Position numbers and translations under genes: made by a program
The notes under the pieces: model-generated
Databases searched by the model: none
The model's input: only the letters and a program-made list of their open reading frames with translations
What the model was told of the DNA's origin: nothing
Part shown: positions 12,370-25,100 of the stretch, piece after piece
How the letters are laid out: the number at the start of each line of letters is the position of its first letter
Position numbering within the stretch: position 1 is the first letter of the stretch
NCBI RefSeq assembly: GCF_019578655.1
Contig: NC_063264.1
Coordinates: 13,247,213 to 13,311,212 of the forward strand
Source of the DNA: Ricinus communis
Taxonomy: Eukaryota > Streptophyta > Magnoliopsida > Malpighiales > Euphorbiaceae
Direction: 5' to 3'
DNA: 64,000 bases

Positions 12370-12510
12370 TGATAACTCTCTTATTTCCAAATTTTAAGAG
12401 CTAGTGAAATAAAAAGAAGGGAAAATACGTGTGGCTCTACCTAATAACACTTTGAACTAAATTACTTATTATATGCATCCCAAACATCAAAATTATTGCA
12501 TTCCCAAACA
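12370..12510 (-). repeat. Repeat B fragment, inverted
   Basis: Short reverse-complement piece with ttgataactctc, ccaaattttaagagc, ctacctaataacac and ttatatgcatcccaaacatc, all landmarks of repeat B. The last part (gcattcccaaacatcaaaat) is partly duplicated. It joins directly to the gypsy pol remnant. Confidence 0.7.
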
Positions 12511-13525
12511 TCAAAATCATCAACATACAATTCTATTATATATTCAAATCCTAATAACTTAGAATCAACAGTACTATGAAGTGCATAAATTCGAGATAAA
12601 GCATCAACAACCACATTGTCCTTACCTTTCTTGTATTTGATAACATATGGAAAGATCCCAATGAATTCCACACCTTCGAGATTTAGCTTGTCTTGCCTTC
12701 TGAGATGCTTTAAACATTCATGATCTGTGTGTATTACAAACTATTTGGGCAACAAATAATGTTGCCAAGTTTGTAATGCACGAACCAATGCATATAACTC
12801 CTTATCATATGTTGGGTACCTCAATGCTACCCTATTCAATTTATCACTAAAGTAACATATGGGTCTTACCTCTTGCATCAAAATAGCCTTAACTCCAATG
12901 CCACTAACATCACACTCAATCTCAAAGGCCTTATCAAATTAAGGTAATCAATAAAGGTGTATTACATAATTTATTTTTAAGTAAATTAAGTGCATATTCT
13001 TGTGCATCATACCAATGAAATCCAACATTCTTTTTCACTATCTCACTCAATAGTGCGATTAAGCTACTAAAGCCCCTAATGAACTACAAATAAAAGCTAG
13101 CCAAACCATGGAAACTTCTAACTTGGCTAATGTTTTGAGGTGTCGGCTATTCTTTGATAACTTTAACCTTTTCTTCATCAACCTCTAAAGCATTAGAACT
13201 AACTAGAAAGCCAAAAAAGATGACTCGATCTAAACAAAAGCTACAGTTTTTAAGATTGGCAAATAGCCTCTCCTTCTTAAGAACTTCTAAGACACATCTA
13301 ACATAAAAACTTGATCATCAAGATTCTTAGAATAAATTAAGATGTCATAAGAATATACAACTATAAATTTACCAAGAAATTCATGCAACACATGGTTCAT
13401 TAATCTCATGAATGTACTAGGTGCATTTATTAACCTAGACAACACTCATATAGCCTTATTTGGTCTTGAAAGCCATTTTTTACTCATCCCTAGTTTTCAT
13501 GCGAATTTGATAATACCCAGTTCGC
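12510..13525 (-). pseudogene. Ty3-gypsy pol remnant (RT and RNase H)
   Basis: Read on the minus strand from 13525 downwards. An RT start LRTGYYQIRMK is followed by MAFKTK with an in-frame stop, then [14 protein letters not shown] after a deletion of the segment normally carrying the PFGL motif. Next comes [11 protein letters not shown], where families have VYFDDILIYS, so one of the two catalytic Asp residues of the YxDD box is lost. After that come KNCSFC and SFHGLASFY. RNase H text follows ([30 protein letters not shown]), ending with [23 protein letters not shown] near 12530-12620. Stops and frameshifts make it non-functional. Protease and integrase are absent. The fragment sits between a minus-strand and a plus-strand block of repeat B, exactly where repeat B changes orientation. 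Lineage within Ty3-gypsy is not resolved. Confidence 0.85.
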
Positions 13526-13529
13526 AAAG

Positions 13530-14245
13530 GAATCATGGCAATGTAAAGGAAAAGCTTGATAGGTGGAATTAGGGCTTAGCTTGATGATCAAGTAGGACGA
13601 GATATAAATCCATGGGCGTAAGGGAGAAATCATGTTGTTATCGATTAATCCAAGCATAATACAAGCGGTAATGGAGCCTTTTGAAGTTTGGGACGCATAT
13701 AATGAAGTAATAAGGGTCAGAGTGTTATTAGGTAGGCCTACAATTGTTGGAGTGTCATTCGGTATGCCCACTCGAATTATCCTTTATTTTCATTAAGGAA
13801 TCATGGGAAGATAATTGACAAGCTTGATTGGTGGCATTGGGGGGTGACTTGATGATCAGCCAGCACGAGATGCACATCCATGCGCATAAGGGAGAAATCA
13901 TACTGCTTTCGATTAATACAAGTGGGAAGGCATGTGTTTTGATGTTTGGGAGGCATATAATAAAGCAAATTGGATCGGAGTATTATTAGGTATACCCACA
14001 TGGATTTTCCCTTATTTTTGTTAAGGAGTCATGGGAACGTAATTGACAAGCTTTATCGATGGCATTAGAGTGTGACTTGATGATTAAGTAGGACGAGATA
14101 TAAATCCACATGCGTAATGGAGAAATCATATTGCTTTCGATTAATCCATATGGAAATGTGCACAATTTGATTTTTAAGACGTATATAATGAAGTAATTTA
14201 GGTTGGAATGTTATTAGGTATGCTCACGAGAATTTTTCCTTATTT
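13530..14245 (+). repeat. Triplicated ~229-266 bp subrepeat of repeat B
   Basis: Three consecutive copies begin with aaggaatcatgg or aaggagtcatggg at 13530, 13796 and 14025. Each runs through aattgacaagctt, a tgacttgatgatcaag word, gagaaatcat and a gcatataat word to ccttatttt. The third copy is distinguished by aagctt(t/c)atc(g)atggc, a variant also found in the third copy of the trimer at 15027 and of the one near 22646. The trimer therefore arose once and was then copied as a whole. Confidence 0.8.
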
Positions 14246-15026
14246 TCATTAGGCTGGCTATGAAATTTGGGACTATGAGAGTTATTGGCCAATCAACTCC
14301 TCTCTAGTTCTTGATTTGACTTTAGTTTATTCATCTTTCTTTATTTTTCTTCTTCATATTTAACTTCTAGTTTCTTCTTCTTATGGAATGAGCGCTTTCT
14401 CACTATAAAAGCTGCATGCAATTGAATACTTGAGCCTAGTGAGCATATTTTAGCTTTCTACCTTACAGAAAATCATGTTATGGGTTCTTTCAAGAACCTT
14501 ATGGACTTATCAACACTTGTGCTAGCGAACATACAGTTATTGCTCATGTCCTTCCTTTCTTTTGTGTTCTTTGTCTACCCTTATGTTTAAACCAATTCGA
14601 TTTGATCCTTATGCTTAACCATATGGAAGAGAACAAAAAACTTGTGATTTCTTTCCTTATTGGAGCGAAAACCCCACCTATGTTGTCATTTTGTTTGTTT
14701 CTTTTGTGTCTCTCTTTCTATCTCTGTTTAGTATAATAGTTTAGTATTATTTGGAGGCATAAACATGAGTGTTGACTTAAAGTGCACAAAAACGCTGATC
14801 ATAAGCACCTATCCAACGCTTGGAGAAATGTGAAGAAAGAAAATTAGCTGATCAAGTATTGATATCATTCTCTGAATGATAGCAGACAAATATTTTGGAG
14901 GAAAGAGGGAACACCTAGAATCGAGGCATGCCCAAATATTTCGATTCAGGATTTGCACCATTGGGATCTCCATCATTCCTTGTTCCTTAAGGCACGAGGA
15001 CTCTTGATGACACAAGGACTGGCGTA

Positions 15027-15715
15027 AGGAATCATGGGAGTGCAATTGACAAGCTTGACCAGTAGCATTGGGGCTTAGTTCGATGATCAAGCATGATGAG
15101 ATGAAAATCCACCCACGTAAGGGAGAAATCGCATTACTTTCTATTAATCCAAGTGGGAGTGAGAGCATTTTGATGTTTCGAAGGCATATAATGAAGTAAA
15201 TTGGGCTAGAGTGTTAATGGGTACGCCAAATCAAATTTCCCCTTATTTTTGTTAAGGAATCATGGGAACGCAATTGACAAGCTTGACTGGTGGCATTGGA
15301 GTGTGACTTGATGATCAAGCAGCATGAGATGCGAATCCATGCCCGCAAGGGAAAAATCATATTGCTTTTGATTCATACAAGTAGGAATGCATGCATTTTA
15401 ATGCTTGGGAGGCATATAATGAAGCATATTTGGGTCGGGGTATTATTAGGTATGCCTACGCATATTTTTCCTTATTTTTGTTAAGGAGTCATGGGAACGT
15501 AATTGACAAGCTTCATCACTGGCATTATAGTGTGACTTGAAGATCAAGCAGGACGAGACACATATCCACGTGCGTGATGGAGAAATCATATTACTTTTAA
15601 TTAATCCAAGTAGGAATGTGCACATTTTAATGTTTAAGCTGCATATAATGAAGTAATTTGGGTCGGAGTATTATTAGGTATGCCCACGCGAATTTTTCCT
15701 TATTTTCATTAAGCC
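15027..15715 (+). repeat. Second triplicated subrepeat of repeat B
   Basis: Copies begin at 15027, 15256 and 15484, spaced 229 and 228 bp. The order of the three variants is the same as in the trimer at 13530-14245, including the diagnostic cttcatc in the third copy. Confidence 0.8.
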
Positions 15716-15966
15716 AGCTCATAAAATTTGGGACTTTGAAAGTTGTTGGCTAGTCAACTCCTCTCTAGTTTTTTTATTTGACTTCAGTTTTTATCTTTAT
15801 TTATTTGTTTTTTCATATTTAGCTTCTAGTTTCTTCTTCATATGGAATGAGGGCTTTCACACTATAAAAACTATGTGCAACTAAATACTTAAAGCTAGTA
15901 AGCATATTATTTCAGTTTTCTACCTTGTGGGAAATCAAGTGATGGTTTCTTTCAAAAACCTTATGG

Positions 15967-18900
15967 AAATATACCAAAATTACGGGCTTATTTTCTCCGA
16001 TTGATAAGTGTCCCCGTATTATAGGGTTATTTTCTAATATTTATAAATATACCCCTTTCACGGAGTTATTTTCTCATATTAAAAAATTTACCCCTTCTAC
16101 GAGATTGTTTTCTCAGACTCACAATTACACTATTTTTACGGGATTGTTGCCTGAGATTCATAAATATACACGTTTTAAGGGGTTATTTTCTTATATTGAT
16201 AAATATACCACTTTTACGGGGTCGTTTTCTCATATTAAATTATTAGCACTATTATGGGGTTGTTTTATCAAATTCATAAATATACACGTTTTACGGGGTT
16301 ATTTTCATATATCGACAAATATACCCCTTTTACGGGGCTGTTTTCTCATATTAAAAAATTAACCCATTTAAGGTATTGTTATCTCATACTCACATATATA
16401 TCAAATTTACGGGATTACTTTCTCTGATTGATAAATATCCCCATATTACGGTGTTGTTTTCTAATTATCAAAAAGTTGCCCATTCTACGAGGATGTTTTC
16501 TAAGACTCACAATTACTCTACTTTTACATGGTTGTTTTCTCAGATTCATAAATATACGCATTTTATGGGGTTGTTTTTTATATTGATAAATATACGACTT
16601 TTATGGGATCGTTTTCTCATATTAAATTATTAGCACAATTGTGGGGTTATTTTCTCAAATTCATAAATATAAACATTTTACAATATTATTTTCTAATATC
16701 GACAAATATACCCCGTTTACAATGTTGTTTTCTCATATTATAAATTTAATCCATTTAAGGTGTTTTTTCTCATACTCACAAATATACGAAAATTACAAGT
16801 ATTTTCTCCGATTGATAAATATCCCCATATTACAGGGTTGTTTTCTCATATTAAAAAATTTACCCCTTCTACGAGACTGTTTTCTCAGACTCGCAACTAC
16901 ACAACTTTTATGAGGTTGTTTCCTCAGATTCATAAATCTACACATTTTACGGGGTTATTTTCTTATATTGATAAATATACCACTTTTACGGGGTCGTTTT
17001 CTCATATTAAATTATTATCATTATTAGGGGGTTGTTTTCTCAAATTCATGAATATACAAGTTTTACGGGGTTATTTTCTTATATCGACAATACATACCCT
17101 TTCACTAGGTTGTTTTCTGATATTATAAAATTAACCCATTTAAGGGGTTGTTTTCTCATACTCACAAATATACCAAAATTACGGGGTTATTTTATTCGAT
17201 TGATAAGTGTCCCCGTATTACGGGGTTATTTTCTAATATTTATAAATATACCCCTCTTACGGGGTTGGTTTCTCATATTAAAAGATTTACCCCTTCTTCG
17301 AGGCTGTTTCTCAGACTCGCAATTACACTACTTTTACAGGGTTGTTTTCTCAAAATCATAAATATAAACGTTTTACAAATTTATTTTTTTTATATTGATA
17401 AATATACAATTTTTTTCGGGGTCGTTTTTTCATACTAAACTAGTAGCAGTATTATGGGGTTGTTTTCTCAAATTTATAAATATACACGTTTTATGGGGTT
17501 ATTTTCTTATATCGACAAATATACTCCTTTTATGGGGTTGCTTTCTCATATTATAAAATTAATTCATTCAAGAGGTTATTTTTTCATACTCACAAATATA
17601 CCAAAATTACGAGGTTATTTTCTCCGATTGATAAATATCCCTGTATTACGGTGTTGTTTTCTCATATTAAATAATTTACCCCTTATACGAGACTGTTTTC
17701 TCAGACTCATAATTACACCACTTTTACTGAGTTGTTGTCTCATATTCATGAATATACACGTTTTACGAAGTTATTTTCTTATATTGACAAATATACCCCT
17801 TTTACAGGATCGCTTTCTCATATTAAATTATTAGCATTATTATGGGGTTGTTTTCTCAAATTCATAAATATACACATTTCATGGGGTTATTTTCTTATAT
17901 ACACAAATATAACCTTTTACGGAGTTGTTTTCTCATATTATAAAATTAATCCATTTATAGGATTGTTTTCTCATACTCACAAATATACCAAACTTATGGG
18001 TTTATTTTCTCCGATTGATAAATAACCGCGTATTACGTGGTTGTTTTCTCATATTTAAAAAGTTATCCCTCTTACGAGGCTGTTTTCTCAGACTATCATT
18101 TACACTACTTTTATCGGGTTATTTTCTCAGATTCATAAATATACAGGTTTTACGGGATTATATTTTTCTTATTTTCTTAAATATACCACTTTTACGGGGT
18201 CGTTTTCTCATATTAAATTATTAGCACAGTTATGGGATTGTTTTCTCAAATTCGTAAATATACACGTTTTACAGGATTATTTTCTTATATCAACAAATAT
18301 ACCCCTTTTACGGGGTTGTTTTGTCATATTATAAAATTAACACATTTAAGGGGTTGTTTTCTCATACTCACAAATATACCAAAATTAGGGGATTATTTTC
18401 TCCGATTGATAAATATCCCCGTATTACGGGATTGTTCTCTAATATTTGATAAATATACCACTTTTATGGGGTCATTTTTTCATATTAAATTATTAGCGCT
18501 ATTACCGGGTTGTTTTCTTAAATTCATAAACATACACGTTTTACGATATTATTTTCTTATATCGATAAATATACCCTTTTAACGGGGTTGTTTTCTCATA
18601 TTATAAAATTAACCCATTTAAGAGGTTGTTTTCGCACACTCACAAATATACCAATATTACAGGGTTATTTCTCCGATTGAAAAATATACCCGTATTACAG
18701 GGTAGTTTTTTCATATTAAAAAATTTAACCCTTCTACGAGGCTGTTTTCTCAGACTCGTAATTACACTACTTTTACGGGGTTGTCTTCTCAGATTCGTAA
18801 ATATACACATTTTACGGGGTTATTTTCTTATATTGATAAATATACTACTTTACGGGGTCGTTTTCTCGTATTAAATTTTTATCACTATTATGGGGTTGTT

Positions 18901-21900
18901 AACTCAAATTCATAAATATATACGTTTTGCAGGGTTATTTTCTTATATCGACAAATATACCCCTTTAATGGGGTTGTTTCCTCATATTATAAAAGTAACC
19001 CATTTAAGAGGTTGTTTTCGCACGCTCATAAATATACCAATATTACGGTGTTGTTTTCTCTATTTGATAAATATCCCCGTATTACGAGGTTGTTCTCTAA
19101 TATTTATAAATATACCCCTCTTATGGGGTTGATTTCACATATTGAAAAATTTCTTTCTTCTATGAGGCTGTTTTCTCAGACTCATAATTACACTACTTTT
19201 ATGGGGTTGTTTTTTCAAATTAATAAATATACACGTTTTACGAGGTTATTTACTTATATTGATAATTATTACACTTTTACGAGGTCGTTTTCTCATATTA
19301 AATTATTAGCACTATTATGGGGTTGTTTTCTCAAATTCATAAATATACAAGTTTTATGGGGTTATTTTCTTATATCGACACGGATACCGTTTTACGAGGT
19401 TGTTTTCTCACATTATAAAATTAACTAATTTAAAGGGTTATTTTCTCATACTCACAAATATACCAAAATTACGGGGTTATTTTCTCTGATTGATAAATAT
19501 CCTCGTCTTATACGATTATTTTCCAATATTTATAAATATAGCCCTCTTGCGGGGTTGTTTTGATTATTTTCTAGTATTTATAATATAGCCCTCTTACGGG
19601 GTTGTTTTCTCATATGAAAAAGTTTACCCCTTCTACGAGGCTATTTTCTCAGACTCGTAATTACACTATTTTTACGGGGTTATTTTTCCATATTCATAAA
19701 TATACACGTTTTACGGAATTATTTTCTTATATTGATAAATATACCACTTTTATAGGGTCGTTTTCTCGTATTTAATTATTAGCACTTTTATGGGGTTGTT
19801 TTCTCAAATTCATAAATATATACGTTTTACAGAGTTATTTTCTTATATCGACAAATATATCCCATTTATAGGTTTGTTTTCTCATATTATAAAATTAAGC
19901 CATTTAAGAGGTTGTTTTCTCAAACTCACAAATATACAAAGATTATGGAGTTATTTTCTCCGATTGATAAATGTCCCCGTATTACGCGGTTTTTTCTAAT
20001 ATTCATAAATATAACCCTCTTACGGAATTGTTTTCTCATATTAAAAAATTTACCCCTTCTGCGAGGCTGTTTTCTCAGACTCGCAATTAAACTATTTTTA
20101 CGGGGTTATTTTCTCAGATTCATATATATACACGTTTTACAAGGTTATTTTCTTAATTGATAAATATAGCACTTAGACGGGATCATTTTTTTATATTCAA
20201 ATATTAGCACTATTACGGGGTTGTTTCCTCAAATTCATAAACATACACGTTTTACTGGATTATTTTCTTATATCGACAAATATACCCCTTTAACGGGGTT
20301 GTTTTCTCACATTATAAAATTAACCCATTTAGGAGGTTGTTTCGCACACTCACAAATATACCAATATTACGGGTTATTTTCTCCGTTTGATAAATATCCC
20401 CGAATTATGGGGTTCTTTTCTCATATTAAAAAATTTACCTCATCTAAGAGGTTATTTTCTCAGACTCACAATTACAGCACTTTTACGGGGTCTTTTTTTT
20501 TCAAATTCATAAATATGCACGTTTTACGGGATTATTTTCTCATATTATAAAATTAACCATTTAAGAGGTTGTTTTCTCAAATTCACAAATATACCAAAAT
20601 TACGGGGTTATTTTGTTCCATTTATAAATGTCCCCGTATTACGAGGTTCTTTTCTAATATTTATAAATATACCCCTCTTACGGAATTGTTTTCTCAAATT
20701 AAAAAATTTACCCCTTCTATGATGCTGTTTTCTCAAACTCACAATTACATTACTTTTATGGAGTTGTCTTCTCGAATTTATAAATATACACGTTTTACGG
20801 GGTTATTTTCTTATATTGATAAATATACCACTTTTATAGGGTCGTTTTTTCATATTACATTATTACCACTATTACGGGGTTGTTTTCTCAAATTCATAAA
20901 CATAGACGTTTTACGGGGTTATTTTTTTATATCGACAAATATACCCTTTTTACGGGGTTATTTTTTCATGTTATAAAATTAACCCATTTAAGAGGTTGTT
21001 TTTGCACACTCACAAATATACCAATATTACAGGGTTATTTTCTTTGATTGAAAAATATCCCCGTACTACGGGGTTATTTTCTAATATTTATAAATATAGC
21101 ACTCTTACAGGTTGTTTTCTCATATGAAAAAATTTACTCCTTCTACGAGGCTGTTTACCCACAGTCGCGATTACAACACTTTTACAGGGTTGTTTTCTCA
21201 AATTCATAAATATAAACGTTTTACGGGGTTATTTTCTTATATCGATTAATATACCATTTTTACGGGGTTGCTTTTTCATATTAAATTATTAGCATATTAC
21301 AGGATTGTTTTCTCCAATTCATAAACATACACGTTTTACGGAGTTATTTTCTTATATCGATAAATATACCCCTTTTATGGGGTTGTCTTCTCATATTATA
21401 AAATTAGCCCATTTAAGATGTTGTTTTCTCAAACTCACAAATATACTAAAATTATAGGGTTATTTTCTCCGATTGATAAATGTCCCCGTATTATGGAGTT
21501 CTTTTATAATATTTATAAATATACCCCTCTTATGGAGTTGTTTTCTCATATTAAAAAATTTACCCCTTCTACGAGGCTGCTTTCTCAGACTTGCAATTAC
21601 ACTACTTTTATAGGGTTGTTTTCTCATATTCATTAATATACACGTTTACGGGTTATTTTCTTATATGGATAAATATACCACTTTAACGGGATCATTTTTT
21701 ATATTAACTTATTAGCATATTACGGGGTTGTTTTCTCAAAATCATAAATATACACATTTTACGTGATTATTTTCTTATATCGACAAATATACCCCTTTAA
21801 CGGGATTGTTTTCTCATATTATAAAATTAATCCATTTAAGAGGTTGTTTTCGCATACTCACAAATATACCAATATTACAGGGTTATTTCTCCGATTGATA

Positions 21901-22645
21901 AATATACCCGTATTACGGGGTAGTTTTCTCATATTAAAAAATTTACCCCTTCTACGAGGCTGTTTTCTCAGACTCGCAATTACGCTACATTTACAGGGTT
22001 GTTTTCTCAACTTCATAAATATACACGTTGTACGGGTTATTTTCTTATATTGATAAATATACCACTTTTACGGGGTCGTTTTTTCATATTAAATTATTAG
22101 CGCTATTACCGGGTTGTTTTCTTAAATTCATAAACATACACGTTTTACGGGATTATTTTCTTATATCGACAAATATACCCCTTTAGCGAGGTTGTTTCCT
22201 CATATTATAAAAGTAACCCATTTAAGAGGTTGTTTTCACACGCTCATAAATATACCAATATTACGGTGTTGTTTTCTCCGTTTGATAAATATCCCCGTAT
22301 TACGAGTTTGTTCTCTAATATTTATAAATATACCCCTCTTATGGGGTTGATTTCTCATATTGAATAATTTATTCCTTCTACGAGGCTGTTTTCTCATACT
22401 CATAATTACACTGCTTTTATGGAGTTGCTTTTCTCAAATTAATAAATATACACATTTTACGGGATTATTTACTTATATTGATAATTATTACACTTTTACG
22501 AGGTCGTTTTCTCATATTAAATTATTAGCACTATTATGGGGTTGTTTTCTCAAATTTATAAATATACAAGTTTTACGGGGTTATTTTCTTATATCGACAC
22601 GGATACCCTTTTACGAGGTTGTTTTCTCACATTAGGTTATTTTCC
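15967..22645 (+). repeat. 39-bp satellite array 2 with higher-order structure
   Basis: Same monomer types and order as array 1. The attagcac-type landmark lies near 16233, 16627, 17011, 17439, 17830, 18216, 18490, 18876, 19304, 19770, 20198, 20862, 21285, 21713, 22097 and 22520. Most intervals are about 385-430 bp; 18216-18490 (about 275 bp) is shorter and 20198-20862 (about 665 bp) is longer, the latter because one landmark monomer has decayed. The first unit carries the ttttatcaaattcat variant also seen in array 1. Segment 18490-19410 is repeated at about 21713-22635 with shared rare variants (attgataattattacac, cgacacggatacc), giving a ~3.22 kb period. Left border cuts repeat B at ttatgga. 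Right border passes into repeat B around 22646. Confidence 0.95.
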
Positions 22646-24240
22646 TAAATCCATGTTACAAGTGATAATGGAGCCTTTGATGTTTGGGACGCATATAATG
22701 AAGAAATTAAAGTCCGAGTGTTATTATGTAGACCCACAATTGTTGGAGTGTTATTTGATATGCCCACTCGAATGTTCCTTTGTTTTTATCAAGGAACCAT
22801 AGGAACGTAATTGACAAGTTTGACCGGTGCCATTGGGGTGTGACTTGATGATGAACCATCACGAGATGCAAATCCACGTACGTAAGGGAGAAATCATATT
22901 ACTTTTGATTAATACAAGTGAGAATGCATGCATTTTGATGCTTATGGGGCATATAATGAAGCAAATTGAGCTAGAGTATTATTAGGTATGCCCACACTAA
23001 TTTTTCCTTATTTTTGTTAAGGAGTCTTGGGAATGTAATTGACAAGCTTCATCGATGGCATTGTAGCATGACTTGATAATCAAGTAGGACGAGACAGAGA
23101 TCCACACGCATGATGAAGAAATCATGTTACTTTCAATTAATCCATGTGGGATGGCGCACAATTTGATGTTTGGCATATATATAATAAAGTAACTTAGGTC
23201 GGAGTGTTATTAGGTATGCTCATGAGAATTTTCCCTTATTTTTGTTAAGTTGGCTAATAAAATTTAGAACTACGAGAGTTGTTGGCCAGTCAACTCCTCT
23301 CTAGTTCTTGATTTGACTTTAATTTATTCATCTTTCTTTATTTTTTTTCATATTTGGCTTCTAGTTTCTTCTTCTTATGGAATGAGAGCTTTCGCACTAT
23401 AAAAACTGCATGCAACTAAATACTTAAAGCTAGTGAGCATATTATTTCAATTTTCTACCTTGTTGAAAATCAAGTTATGAGTTCTTTCAAGAACCTTTTA
23501 GACTTATTAACACTCGTGCTAGCGAATGTAGACTTATCGCTCACGACCTTCCTTTCTTTTGTGTTCTTTGTCTACCCTTGTGTTTAAGTCAATTCAATTT
23601 GATCCTTATGCTTAGCCTTATGGAAGAGAACAAAAAACTTGTGATTTTTTTCCTTATCAGATCGATAATCCTACCTATGTTCTCATTTTGTTCGTTTCTT
23701 TTGTGCCTCTCTTTCTAATCTCTGTCTAGCAAGTTTGGTTTTTTTTTAGAGAGAATAAACACGAGTGTTTAGTGAAAGCACGTCGGTACGGCAATCATAG
23801 TCATTGATCCAATGCTTGGACAAATGCGAAGAAAGAAAATTAGTTAACCGAGTATTGATATCATTCTCCAAATGATCGCAGATGAATTTTCTAGTACGAT
23901 GAGAATCGTGGCACGCCCCGATATTACGAGTTAGCTTTTGCACCATTAGAATCTCTATCATTCCTTGTTCCTCTCATTTCTTGTTCCTCTAGGCATGAGG
24001 ACTCTTGATGACACAAGGATTGGCGAAAGGAATCATGGGAACACAATTGGCAAGCTTTTCTAGTGGCATTAGGGCATGACTTAATGATCAAGCAAGACGA
24101 GATTTAAATCCATGCACGTTGTGGAGAAACCATGTTGCTTTATATTAATTCAAGCGGAATGTGCATGTTTTGATGTTTGGGACATTATGGAGAAATCATG
24201 TTGCTTTATTATGGAAAAGAACTGTGGAAAACCTAATAGA
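22646..24240 (+). repeat. Repeat B, forward, partner of the copy at 13660
   Basis: From about 22660 the sequence parallels 13660-15160 for about 1.5 kb: ataatggagcct, gacgcatataatgaag, acaattgttggagtgt, subrepeat starts at 22790 and 23019, then the body with cactataaaaactgcatgc near 23395 and tggaagagaacaaaaaac near 23620. It ends near 24240, where an inverted piece of the solo-LTR family begins. It may be the continuation of the unit cut by array 2, or a separate copy. Open frames at 23746-23961 (minus) and 24112-24426 (plus) are not called, and the latter crosses the junction. Confidence 0.75.
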
Positions 24241-24850
24241 CACCTAACAATAATAAAATTTGAGATTGTCAGTCTCGACAATGAGTTAAAATCATATAAT
24301 CCAAAAATAAATACAACCATTTCAATGAAATATTTATTTAATCAGAATGAAATATTATATCATATTAAAATGGGTGTCATGCCACAATTTAAACGTTATA
24401 GGATAAGTACCTCAGCAGAACCCTAACCCCAATACTAGTAGCCTTTTGGTTATTCCAGTAGGATTGCCACCTAGAGAGCGAAGCTCAACCAAGGTCCTTA
24501 AATCCAGCCTGGTCACTTGATTCCTAATAAAGCCAGCGCCTAGAGAGCAACACTCGACTAGGGACCTTTCCTCCGACAATCAAATTCTCACAGCCTAGAG
24601 AGTTGTACTCGACCAGGGCAAATCCCAAAATAATCTTTTACTACCTGGCTTTGATTAATACCAGTGCGCACGCGATCCTGATGCAACCCATCAGGTGGCA
24701 TGTTCTACTGCCACCTCATCCCGAAGTTACAATCATAGCATGAATAATAATTATAAATAGTATAAATCACAAGCAAACATAAATCATTTAATAACATATT
24801 AAGAATTAAAATCGAATAGCCTCGAGTATAGCAAACATGAAAATTATGTG
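24241..24850 (-). mobile_element. Inverted fragment of the solo-LTR family
   Basis: Reads as the reverse complement of roughly 9850-10805 of the solo LTR: tgtcagtctcgacaatgag matches ctcactgtcgagactgaca, followed by the gcctagagag...ctcgacc repeats, cagtgcgcacgcgatcctg and cccatcaggtggcatgttc. Identity is clearly lower than between recent copies, and the 88-bp triplication is not evident here. Only the middle of the LTR is present, with no ends or target duplication. Confidence 0.8.
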
Positions 24851-24960
24851 TAGTAATAATAATAATAATAAATAAAATAATAATAATAATAATAATAATA
24901 TCGATAATAATAAAAATAAAATTAATAATAATTATGGTAATAAAATTAATAATAAATATT
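24851..24960 (+). repeat. (AAT)n microsatellite
   Basis: A run of aat/ata trinucleotides with interruptions (aaat, cgat, aaaat), about 110 bp. It follows the inverted LTR fragment and may have grown from an AT-rich part of it. Confidence 0.85.
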
Positions 24961-25100
24961 AATCAAAGTCACGCTATTGATGCCAAAGCTTCAAGCCCAA
25001 GATCAAAGTCGCGCTATTGAGGCCAAAGATCCAATATAATTACCTCAAGGTCTAATAACTAGATCAAGATCCAAGAAGTATCAACAAGCCTTAATTCAAC
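24961..25100. other. Short unassigned spacer with a duplicated word
   Basis: Contains two copies of a ~40 bp phrase (caaagtcacgctattgatgcc and caaagtcgcgctattgaggcc, with following text also alike). No gene or element end is recognised. Confidence 0.4.

Larger units (their letters stand above)
13526..15966 (+). repeat. Repeat B, forward, ~1.46-kb units
   Basis: Forward repeat B with all landmarks: gatgatcaagcaggacgag, gcatataatgaagtaa, cactataaaagctgcatgc, gttatgggttctttcaag, acacttgtgctagcg, atatggaagagaa and gaatgatagcagac. Equivalent points 13530/15027, 13796/15256 and 14025/15484 are 1460-1497 bp apart, so the long unit is about 1.46 kb: three subrepeats plus a ~780 bp body. The second unit is cut at about 15966, in the word ttatgga, by satellite array 2. 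The 119-codon minus-strand open frame at 14809-15168 is not preserved in the other copies and is not called. Confidence 0.8.

Noticed and set aside
14809..15168. 119-codon minus-strand frame in repeat B as a gene
   Set aside because: The equivalent frame is broken in the copies at 5878-6270, 7525-7773 and 23746-23961, and it spans the joint between body and subrepeat.
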